A stretch of 64,000 bases of DNA. It comes from a virus. The stretch is from the IMG/VR virus record IMGVR_UViG_3300030419_003589, positions 1 to 64,000 of that record; one strand, given 5' to 3'. The translations under genes were made by a program, and so were the position numbers. A model generated the notes under the pieces. The model did no database searches, was not told the DNA's origin, and saw only the letters and a program-made list of their open reading frames with translations. Positions 1 to 6,531 of the stretch are shown one piece after another; position 1 is the first letter of the stretch; each line of letters begins with the position of its first letter.

Positions 1-933
1 GCTATAGCACATGCTTATATTGGCAATGATGCTATTGACGGAGACAATATAGCCGACGATTCTATTAATAGCGAACACTACGTAGACGGATCTATTGATA
101 CTGCACACATCGGTGATGATCAAGTTACTGCTGACAAGCTAGCAAATACTTCTGTTACTGCCGGATCGTACACGAGTGCAGATATTACTGTTGACGCACA
201 GGGAAGAATTACAGCCGCCTCTAACGGGAGTGGCGGTGGTGGCGTTTCGGGCGATACCTTTGCGACAGACTTAAAAATAGGTAGAGACTCTCAAAACCTA
301 GTTGACTTTGCCACGACAGACAATAAAATTATATTAAGGGCGAACAACGTTGACCAAGTTAGCTTAATTGACAACGTGTTTGGTCCAGAAGCTGATAGCG
401 ATGTAGATCTTGGTACTAGTGCAAAAAGATGGAAAGATGCTTATGTTGACAGCTTAACTACTACTGGCGATGTTACCTGCGGAGGCGAAGTCAACACAGC
501 TAAGGTTTCCTACACAGATGGTGATGATGCTATAACTATTGCCGATGGTGGAGCTGTCACGTTTGCTCAGTCAATAAATCAAGCCCATGAAGCAGGATCA
601 TTGTCTAGTAATGTTCTATCTTTTGATTGTTCAAAGTCTAATTATTTTGAAGCAACAGTTAACGCTCAAGTAAATAGCATAACATTCACTGACGCTACTG
701 CTGGACAAAGAATAATCTTACTTATTACCAATAGCACAAGCTCTGCTCACCTTAGTGATTCCAACGGTTGGGACACCATAACAATTAATACGAATAGTGG
801 TGCAGATATATTATGGGCGGGAGGGATTGAACCCACCCTAACCGCTAGCGGCAAGGATATGTATGGTATTGTGTTTACTAGCACGGTAACTACAGCTTAC
901 GGATTCATCATTGGGCAGGACATTAAGGCGTAA
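1..933 (+). CDS. tail fibre/appendage protein, 5'-truncated
   Basis: The reading frame is open from base 1, so the gene starts outside the window and 310 residues are visible; an internal GTG at 376 is not needed as a start. The first 75 residues hold short repeats of the type DSINSEHYVDGSI / IGDDQVTADKLANTSVT, followed by a segment like ITVDAQGRITAAS, which is a recurring element of phage tail fibres and collar fibres. A second typical fibre element, LGTSAKRWKDAYVDSL, lies near residue 134. The C-terminal half is beta-rich with no recognised enzyme motif. The stop codon overlaps the next ATG by one base, so the two are coupled. I infer a trimeric virion fibre or its distal part; receptor-binding cannot be shown from sequence. 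Confidence 0.75.
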   Translation, partial: AIAHAYIGNDAIDGDNIADDSINSEHYVDGSIDTAHIGDDQVTADKLANTSVTAGSYTSADITVDAQGRITAASNGSGGGGVSGDTFATDLKIGRDSQNLVDFATTDNKIILRANNVDQVSLIDNVFGPEADSDVDLGTSAKRWKDAYVDSLTTTGDVTCGGEVNTAKVSYTDGDDAITIADGGAVTFAQSINQAHEAGSLSSNVLSFDCSKSNYFEATVNAQVNSITFTDATAGQRIILLITNSTSSAHLSDSNGWDTITINTNSGADILWAGGIEPTLTASGKDMYGIVFTSTVTTAYGFIIGQDIKA

Positions 934-1331
934 TGGCTAATTTAAGAAATCACATAGAAATTCACGACTTAGACACCGAGAACGCGAATTGTACTGGGTC
1001 TGGTCCCAGCTACGACGTGGAATATGATGCGTCCGACGAACCGGATAACGCAAAAGTTGGGCACTATGTTTATGTTGAAAAAAGAGGGGCTGGAGATGGA
1101 GCCAGCAGCACTGTCCTCTCCACTTACGTTTACGTTATTACCGCCGTTCAAGCGGGAGGGCTGGAGGGTGGCGGCCTAACTTTAACAATGAAATACCTTT
1201 ACGACACCGCTGGAACTGGTGACGATTCCCCCTGCGATTTACCCAGAGGGGATGGTAGCTCCGGTAGCCCCAATCCAGCCAATCACAAAGTGGTGATGAT
1301 ACTAGGACCAGCATTTTCAATGTTTATGTAA
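933..1331 (+). CDS. small virion-associated protein of unknown function
   Basis: A 132-residue protein, translationally coupled to the fibre gene before it (TAATG junction). It is acidic at the N-terminus and rich in Gly, Ser and Tyr, with alternating hydrophobic residues (for example STYVYVITAVQ) that suggest beta strands. No signal peptide, transmembrane segment or known motif is visible. Its place between a fibre gene and an enzyme cassette, on the same strand and without a gap, suggests a small structural or fibre-associated protein. I do not recognise the family with certainty. Confidence 0.5.
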   Translation: MANLRNHIEIHDLDTENANCTGSGPSYDVEYDASDEPDNAKVGHYVYVEKRGAGDGASSTVLSTYVYVITAVQAGGLEGGGLTLTMKYLYDTAGTGDDSPCDLPRGDGSSGSPNPANHKVVMILGPAFSMFM

Positions 1332-1332
1332 T

Positions 1333-2394
1333 ATGTCGGAATTAAAATTCAACCCAGAACAAATTATCAAAGAGTGCCAATGCCCTAGGTCAGGGTTCTG
1401 TGCTTTCTTTGGACAGGAAATGACGTATCAACCACCAAACTGGCAGTGGTGCCAAAATGCCACTCCGGAGGAAAGAATGTGGTATAAAGAACAGGTAGAT
1501 AAAAAACACGATAGATACTCTTATAAGTTGAGTGGAAAATTTATAACCATCAGTAATATGATCCATGCGATCAAGACTAAACTACTACCTAAATTGGCAA
1601 CCCTCAACCTAAAGGGGATTGCGGGAGTTCCTAGATCTGGAGTTTTCCCCGCCAGCTTAATCGCCATGTGGCTAGGTATCCCCATATATGCTTTTAACAA
1701 AGAAGGCGATCTTTTCCCCCTCTCCGCATTGCATGACTTTGGTGGATTCAGGATGCAGAATCATAAAGACGGGGACGGCAATATACTCATCCTCGACGAT
1801 ACGCTCTATGGCGGCATCGCTATAAGAAACGTGAAAGAAACAATAGGGGATAGGGACGATGTTTTATATGGCGTGGTTTATGTGCATTCCCAACGCCCTA
1901 ACGATGTAGATGTATTTGCGGAAACACTAGATCCGCCACACCTCTTAGAGTGGAACTTCTTTAATAGTGCATATGTAAAAAATTCTTTCTTAGACCTCGA
2001 TGGAATCCTATGTCCCAATGTTCCCTACGAGTGTTCGTTAGACGAGGAAAGTTATATTGACTATATCACAAACGCAGAGCCACTTTATTACAGAAAGCCC
2101 TCTACATATAAGTGCAAGGGAATTATAACGGCCAGACTTGAAAAATATAGAGACATAACTGAACAATGGCTGGAAAAACACAATATAAAATATGGCGAAT
2201 TAATAATGTTTCCCACAGAGAGGGAAAAAGAGAGAGACGCCAATCATGTTGTTGAAGCTGCAACCTTCAAGGCTCAGGTCATTAGTCGATATCCTCCCTG
2301 CTATTATATTGAGAGCGAGATACCGGAGGCTAGAATTATAAGAGAAAAGGCTCTCACAACAGTTATTTGTCCACAGGAAGGAAAGTTTGCATAA
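1333..2394 (+). CDS. phosphoribosyltransferase-HAD fusion protein
   Basis: 353 residues in three parts. The N-terminus has Cys15, Cys17, Cys23 and Cys40 in a short segment that may bind metal. The middle carries the PRPP-binding signature of type I phosphoribosyltransferases (ILILDDTLYGG, Asp155-Asp156), preceded by a GVPRSGVFPA loop near residue 100. The C-terminal part starts with FLDLDGILCP (Asp221 and Asp223, HAD motif I), followed by GIITAR (motif II-like Thr) and a later acidic stretch near IESEIPEARI. The likely chemistry is transfer to or from PRPP plus a phosphatase-type step; the substrate is unknown. It starts two bases after the previous stop and its own stop overlaps the next ATG. 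Its position within virion genes is unusual for a nucleotide enzyme; a role in building or modifying a sugar or nucleotide group is inference. Confidence 0.7.
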   Translation: MSELKFNPEQIIKECQCPRSGFCAFFGQEMTYQPPNWQWCQNATPEERMWYKEQVDKKHDRYSYKLSGKFITISNMIHAIKTKLLPKLATLNLKGIAGVPRSGVFPASLIAMWLGIPIYAFNKEGDLFPLSALHDFGGFRMQNHKDGDGNILILDDTLYGGIAIRNVKETIGDRDDVLYGVVYVHSQRPNDVDVFAETLDPPHLLEWNFFNSAYVKNSFLDLDGILCPNVPYECSLDEESYIDYITNAEPLYYRKPSTYKCKGIITARLEKYRDITEQWLEKHNIKYGELIMFPTEREKERDANHVVEAATFKAQVISRYPPCYYIESEIPEARIIREKALTTVICPQEGKFA

Positions 2395-2954
2395 TGGAAC
2401 TAATTAAAGAGTACGAGACGATACAAGAGATGTATCTAGATGTCCCCAAAAACGGTGTAGGGGTAGAGGTTGGTGTCTGCAAGGGGATGAACGCAATAAG
2501 CCTATGGCATATAACAAAGCCTATAAAGTTGTACCTTTGCGACACTTGGAAGGAACGTCACCCTAACTTAGGCCTAATTGAAGAACCTAGACTGTGGGAA
2601 GACAACCACGAAGAACTTGTCAACGCTCTTTTTTCAAGAGAAATAAATGCTGGAAAAGTAGAGCTTGTTAGAAAATGGGGGGCTACCTTCTTATCAGATC
2701 TAGAGTGCGATTCTTTAGACTGGGTTTACATAGATGCTTGCCACGACTATAAACCAGTAGCGATGGAGATCGACCAAGCGTTACTGAAAGTCAAAAAGGG
2801 CGGTCTAATAATGGGACATGACTATGTAACTAACTGTCAAGTTTGGAGAGCTGGAGTTATCAGAGCTGTTAATGAAAGAATTCAAAGTGGCGACATGAAG
2901 ATGGTAGGTATTACGATAGAAAAGTTCCCAAGCTACATGTGCGAGGTCTTATGA
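2394..2954 (+). CDS. class I SAM-dependent methyltransferase
   Basis: 186 residues. Motif I reads GVGVEVGVCKG (about 21-31), and a motif IV-like segment DWVYIDACHDYKPV (about 109-122) is followed by KKGGLIMGHDY, the pattern of the Methyltransf_24 type. I chose the ATG at 2394, which overlaps the previous stop (TAATG) and lies 12-13 bases after AGGAAGG; an in-frame TTG at 2367 would add nine residues overlapping the upstream gene and is less likely. The protein ends four bases into the following sulfotransferase-like gene. Substrate unknown; by context it may methylate the product of the neighbouring phosphoribosyltransferase or a glycan. Confidence 0.75.
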   Translation: MELIKEYETIQEMYLDVPKNGVGVEVGVCKGMNAISLWHITKPIKLYLCDTWKERHPNLGLIEEPRLWEDNHEELVNALFSREINAGKVELVRKWGATFLSDLECDSLDWVYIDACHDYKPVAMEIDQALLKVKKGGLIMGHDYVTNCQVWRAGVIRAVNERIQSGDMKMVGITIEKFPSYMCEVL

Positions 2955-3484
2955 TATATCTGCCAAAACGGGCGGTGTTTATACACATACCAAGAACTGG
3001 CGGCAATTCGATCAAAAATGCTATAGCGAGTAGTTGCGTAGGACATGGGATAGCGTGCCTAATTAGCACAACTCCTAACTTTATAAAAGAATTTGAAATG
3101 ATCCAAGGTCATCAGACGGCTTATAATTTAAAACCATACATAAAAGAATGGGACGATATTTACCGATTTGCAGTTCACAGACCACAAAAAGATAGATTTG
3201 AAAGCATGTTTAGACTCATAGAAAACGTTAGAGACAAGGGGAGCTGTACACATCCAAATATTCATGAAGAAATTAAAGAAGTGGTGTGCAGAGATGACTA
3301 CAGAGAGTGGATTTTAGAAAACTGGAATGACCACACAACGGAATTTTTTACAAAAGGAAAGCACGGCGAGGATCTTGGGGTTGAGCTATACAACTTTGAT
3401 GAATTAAATATCCAATGGGACATGATATGTGATAAGTGCCAAATCCCAAGATGCACCCTACCTAAATTGTGCGAAAGTTTTTAG
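2951..3484 (+). CDS. sulfotransferase-like protein (copy 1 of 2)
   Basis: 177 residues starting at ATG 2951, which overlaps the previous stop (ATGA). Residues 9-20 (VFIHIPRTGGNS) match the 5'-phosphosulfate-binding loop of Sulfotransfer_2-type carbohydrate sulfotransferases (HxPKTGGxS), with Arg in place of the usual Lys. Residues 72-85 contain HRPxxxRxxS (Arg77, Pro78, Arg82, Ser85), which fits the 3'-phosphate-binding motif for PAPS. The protein ends with the block ICDKCQIPRC, shared with its neighbour. At 177 residues it is shorter than usual for the family. Inferred role: transfer of sulfate from PAPS to a sugar of the virion or host surface. An alternative is a nucleotide-binding relative with another donor. 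Confidence 0.65.
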   Translation: MIYLPKRAVFIHIPRTGGNSIKNAIASSCVGHGIACLISTTPNFIKEFEMIQGHQTAYNLKPYIKEWDDIYRFAVHRPQKDRFESMFRLIENVRDKGSCTHPNIHEEIKEVVCRDDYREWILENWNDHTTEFFTKGKHGEDLGVELYNFDELNIQWDMICDKCQIPRCTLPKLCESF

Positions 3485-3486
3485 AC

Positions 3487-4020
3487 ATGTTATACCTACC
3501 CAAGAGAGCCGCCTTTATTCACATACCAAGAACTGGTGGTCACTCAGTAAAATCCGCCATTAGTAATGTTTGCCTGAGACACAATATACCGGTTGTCGCC
3601 AGCACTATTCCCGGCTGGATAAAACAATACGATAGAGTTGAGATACATCAAAGAGGGGTTAATCTTAAAGGCTACATAAGAGAATGGAAAGACATTTATA
3701 GATTCACTATTCACAGACCTGTGGAAGATAGAATTGCGAGCGTTATAAAATGGGTAGAGCACCTAAGAAGTACAGATTTTCATAAAGATCCTAATACGGC
3801 AGAAGAAATGAAGAAATTTATTGGGCGAGATGATTATGTAGAGAATATAATAGAGACTTGGACCCCCTACACCACCCAGTTTTTTACAGAAGGGGATTAT
3901 GGTGAAGATCTTGGGGTAGAAGTTTATAAATTTGAAGAGTTAAAAGACAGATGGTACGAAATATGCGACAAATGCCAGATACCAAGATGCGAGTTACCAC
4001 ACCTTAACACCAATGAGTAA
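3487..4020 (+). CDS. sulfotransferase-like protein (copy 2 of 2)
   Basis: 177 residues from ATG 3487; an in-frame GTG at 3469 lies inside the upstream gene and is rejected. It aligns with the preceding gene over its whole length with motifs at identical positions: FIHIPRTGGHS (10-20), HRP...R..S (76-85) and ICDKCQIPRC near the C-terminus. The two are therefore a tandem duplication that has diverged substantially while keeping the predicted PAPS-binding residues in both copies. This suggests that both are active and may differ in acceptor. It is the last gene before a short intergenic region with a promoter-like motif. Confidence 0.65.
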   Translation: MLYLPKRAAFIHIPRTGGHSVKSAISNVCLRHNIPVVASTIPGWIKQYDRVEIHQRGVNLKGYIREWKDIYRFTIHRPVEDRIASVIKWVEHLRSTDFHKDPNTAEEMKKFIGRDDYVENIIETWTPYTTQFFTEGDYGEDLGVEVYKFEELKDRWYEICDKCQIPRCELPHLNTNE

Positions 4021-4043
4021 AACACTATATATTTGCTAAAACC

Positions 4044-4055
4044 GTGTATAATATG
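4044..4055 (+). promoter_or_regulatory. promoter-like motif GTGTATAATATG
   Basis: The 74-base gap before the gene at 4095 holds GTGTATAAT, 43 bases from the ATG. The same GTGTATAA core followed by T or A occurs upstream of the genes at 14152 and 50400. It resembles an extended -10 element (TG-TATAAT) or a phage late-promoter element; no good TTGACA-like -35 box lies at the right spacing. The strong ribosome site AGGAGAG follows at 4081. Confidence 0.5.
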
Positions 4056-4094
4056 TAAACCTTAGTTTTTTTTATTAATCAGGAGAGACGACAC

Positions 4095-4394
4095 ATGGCA
4101 GTTTTTTCAGTAGAAATAGCGGACGAGGATGTTTCAAGAGTTCTGTCTGCTATTGCGGCTAACTACAAGAGACCAGCACAGGTAGTAAATCCGGATTTTG
4201 ATGCTACTCAGCCCGTTGACGAGGCTACTAATCCAGAGTTTGTTGATAACCCAGAGACAGTACCGCAATTTGCCAATAGAATAGTAAGACAGTTTTTGGC
4301 TGAACACGTCGCTTCATACGAGGCTGATGTAGCTAGAAAAGCCGCTGTTGAAGCTCTTAACACCTCAGTAACAATTAGCGATCCGGCAGTATAA
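4095..4394 (+). CDS. small virion-associated protein of unknown function
   Basis: A 99-residue protein with a predicted helical N-terminus (VEIADEDVSRVLSAIAANY), a central Pro/Asp-rich linker and a second helical part (ANRIVRQFLAEHVASYEADVA). It has a strong ribosome site (AGGAGAG, 8 bases before ATG) and follows a promoter-like motif, so it begins a transcription segment covering the fibre and appendage genes. Its stop overlaps the next ATG. Proteins of this look often lie next to fibre and baseplate-upper genes in marine phages; its function is not known to me. Confidence 0.55.
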   Translation: MAVFSVEIADEDVSRVLSAIAANYKRPAQVVNPDFDATQPVDEATNPEFVDNPETVPQFANRIVRQFLAEHVASYEADVARKAAVEALNTSVTISDPAV

Positions 4395-4531
4395 TGTTTG
4401 GAATGTACCCCTTTTCTTATTTACCAATCGCATCTTCTGACGAGATGCTATTTAAAAGTAATGGGGAAATTATATCCTTAACGCTATCGGTGCAGAACGT
4501 TGTAAACGTTAGCTTGAGCATACAAAAATGA
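4394..4531 (+). CDS. 45-residue small ORF
   Basis: An ATG overlapping the previous stop (TAATG) opens a 45-codon frame whose product begins MFGMYPFSYLPIASSDE and continues with alternating hydrophobic residues (ISLTLSVQNVVNVSLSIQ), a beta-strand pattern. Its stop overlaps the next small ORF by four bases (ATGA). Coupling on both sides and the lack of any other use for this stretch support a real gene. Function unknown; possibly a minor virion component. Confidence 0.5.
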   Translation: MFGMYPFSYLPIASSDEMLFKSNGEIISLTLSVQNVVNVSLSIQK

Positions 4532-4650
4532 CGGTAGAAGTAAACTTAAACATACAGCGATCCACGGCGGCCACCCTAAATATTGAAGGTGCGCTTTTTG
4601 AAGTGGGACTAAATATTCAACTAAGTTTACCAATTACTCTAATAAGGTAA
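4528..4650 (+). CDS. 40-residue small ORF
   Basis: This frame begins at an ATG that overlaps the previous stop (ATGA) and ends four bases before the next gene. The product begins MTVEVNLNIQRSTAATLNIE and is made of alternating polar and hydrophobic residues. It resembles the end of the preceding small ORF (VNVSLSIQ compared with VEVNLNIQ), so the two may be related beta-strand peptides. Function unknown. Confidence 0.5.
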   Translation: MTVEVNLNIQRSTAATLNIEGALFEVGLNIQLSLPITLIR

Positions 4651-4654
4651 CAAA

Positions 4655-4969
4655 ATGGCTAGTGAAATTCATAAGGACGACGTTGGCACAAGATTCTTGA
4701 TAACCGTCAAGGACGATGGTAGTCTCGTTAACATATCTGGGGTCTCAGGAGCATCTGTACACCAGATAAGTTTTAGAAAGCCAAGCGACACTGTTATAGA
4801 GAGAAATGCTACACTTCAAGACTACGGTATTTCAGGTGTTATGTATTACGATACAGTGGATGGAGATTTAGATGAAGCCGGGGTATACAAACTTCAAGCT
4901 AAGGTTGTTGTCCCGAGTGGTACATACTATACAGATATTTACACTTTTAAGGTTAATAGCAATATATAG
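4655..4969 (+). CDS. BppU N-terminal-like baseplate/appendage protein
   Basis: 104 residues, beginning MASEIHKDDVGTRFLITVKDD, with the pattern DxGTxFxxTVxDDG then a variable loop, a hydrophobic strand (HQISFRKPSDT) and the ending GVYKLQAKVVVPSGTYYTDI followed by TFKV. This is the immunoglobulin-like layout of the N-terminal domain of phage baseplate-upper proteins (BppU), which anchors receptor-binding parts to the tail tip. Here it stands alone as a one-domain protein. The assignment rests on motif resemblance; a general appendage-linking role is inference. Confidence 0.6.
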   Translation: MASEIHKDDVGTRFLITVKDDGSLVNISGVSGASVHQISFRKPSDTVIERNATLQDYGISGVMYYDTVDGDLDEAGVYKLQAKVVVPSGTYYTDIYTFKVNSNI

Positions 4970-4976
4970 GTGATTT

Positions 4977-5495
4977 ATGTCTTGGCAAGGTACAATGTCT
5001 ACAGTCGTACGCCACTTGGTGAACGACGTTGATGCAACGGCTTATACTTTTACGCCGTCTAGAATAGAAACAACTATTTTGGTCGCAGCCCAGTTGTTGG
5101 TTATGAATGTCGATTTTAACAACGACTATACCATAAACGTGGAAGCGATCACCTTATCTCCAGATCCAACAGATACATCAACAAAAGATGACGCTTTTAT
5201 AACTTTGGCTTGCTTGCGAGCTGCGTGTATAATATTGGGTAGTGAGATAAGAAAAGAGTCTGGAAATGCTATATCAATTAAGGATGGCCCATCTGCGATT
5301 GATCTTAGAGGTGTTACTCAGACCTTAACTGTCTTATACAAAGATTTATGTGAAAAATATGAGAAATCATTATTAGAATATAGAGCTGGCAATGGTGTTG
5401 TCGGACAGTCAATACTTGGTCCTTACAGTCCCGGTTCACATGGAATAGCTAGGAACTACGCGGATCACAGATCAGGTGGATATTTTGACCATTAA
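4977..5495 (+). CDS. virion protein, possible connector/adaptor
   Basis: 172 residues beginning MSWQGTMSTVVRHLVNDV. The middle is helical and hydrophobic (ITLACLRAACIILGSEIRKES), followed by ISIKDGPSAIDLRG and a second helix containing CEKYEKSLLEYRAG; the C-terminus is Gly/His/Tyr-rich. The helix plus 'KDGPSxID' arrangement is seen in small connector or adaptor proteins of marine phages, but I cannot name the family. AGGTGA precedes the ATG. Placement between the BppU-like gene and a fibre gene also permits a baseplate role. Confidence 0.45.
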   Translation: MSWQGTMSTVVRHLVNDVDATAYTFTPSRIETTILVAAQLLVMNVDFNNDYTINVEAITLSPDPTDTSTKDDAFITLACLRAACIILGSEIRKESGNAISIKDGPSAIDLRGVTQTLTVLYKDLCEKYEKSLLEYRAGNGVVGQSILGPYSPGSHGIARNYADHRSGGYFDH

Positions 5496-5508
5496 AGGAG
5501 ATTTTTAA

Positions 5509-6510
5509 ATGGCTACGATGAAAAGCTCTGGCGACCTAATAGCCAGCATCAATTTAGATATGGCAGATAACAATGCTGGATTAATTTCAGCAGAAGATGT
5601 TCGTCACAACATGGCGGACACGGCTTTTTCTATAAACAGAATAGTCGCCAGTGGCGACACAGAGGTAGAGTTTCCGTTCTTTCATAATGTCAAGATTGCC
5701 GCGACCGGCAGGACGACAAACGACATTGATGGTAAGCTAATTATAGAGTCTGGAATTAGATTTCCAAATGCTCCAAACGGCGATACGACAATGTTACAAC
5801 TCGTACCATATCCCGGACCTTGGGCTATCGACCATAATCAGTTAGACAATCTTCCCAATGGACACCCCCACACTCAATACTATCATATAAATGGTGTGGA
5901 TCAGGCCAATAATGTACTCAATGGGCATGTTCCCGTTGGTCACGCTAACTGGATAAATGCCTCTGGCTATGCTTCTATTGGATTTAGGTTTGTCCCAGTA
6001 ATGGGTCACGAACAAGAAATCTATACATCTGGAACTCTAAGGTTTGGAGACGGCTCTAGTATACCAAACGGCAAGGTTGGAGCAAAAGCTTGGTGTAATT
6101 TCAACGCCAGCGGTAATCTAGACGGTAACCTTAATTTGCCATACATAAGGTCTTGGCACAATATTAGCGGTATAGAAAGGCTCGCTCCCGGAAAGCTAAA
6201 GATTACTTTCCCCTCGGGTCTTTTCTCTGATAATGACTATGTTGCGATTGGTCATGCAAATGGAACAGTAGCCTCTGGTAGCAAAGAAGATATGGCGGTT
6301 AACACTGTCGGCACAGTTCTTAGAGAAGGAAATGATGGAGCTGACGATGTAGACAACCCAAGAACCTGTACTTATGTCATTAGGAACATGGCTGGACAAT
6401 ATGTAGATGCTGAAATATGCGACCTTGTAGTCTATGGATATGAACCCGGAGAAGTTTCCGGCGTTGTCCCCACAATGACAGTATCCGCTTCTTATAGTGA
6501 AAACGAATAA
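5509..6510 (+). CDS. virion fibre/collar protein
   Basis: 333 residues with a strong ribosome site (AAAGGAG). Near residue 120 it has DHNQLDNLPNGHPHTQY, a form of the DHxxLxxLxxDDHTQY element that marks many phage tail and collar fibres. The rest is beta-rich with many Ser-Gly pairs (INASG, IYTSG, NASGNLDG, VASGS). Residues 190-300 look like a compact beta domain ending in a conserved-looking DLVVYGYEPGE. It likely forms part of the appendage together with the very long fibre that follows. Confidence 0.6.
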   Translation: MATMKSSGDLIASINLDMADNNAGLISAEDVRHNMADTAFSINRIVASGDTEVEFPFFHNVKIAATGRTTNDIDGKLIIESGIRFPNAPNGDTTMLQLVPYPGPWAIDHNQLDNLPNGHPHTQYYHINGVDQANNVLNGHVPVGHANWINASGYASIGFRFVPVMGHEQEIYTSGTLRFGDGSSIPNGKVGAKAWCNFNASGNLDGNLNLPYIRSWHNISGIERLAPGKLKITFPSGLFSDNDYVAIGHANGTVASGSKEDMAVNTVGTVLREGNDGADDVDNPRTCTYVIRNMAGQYVDAEICDLVVYGYEPGEVSGVVPTMTVSASYSENE

Positions 6511-6531
6511 TTCTAAAAATAAGGGCTTAAA

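Noticed and set aside
2367-2393. TTG start nine codons upstream for the methyltransferase
   Set aside because: It lies inside the upstream gene and the ATG at 2394 has a ribosome site and a TAATG junction.
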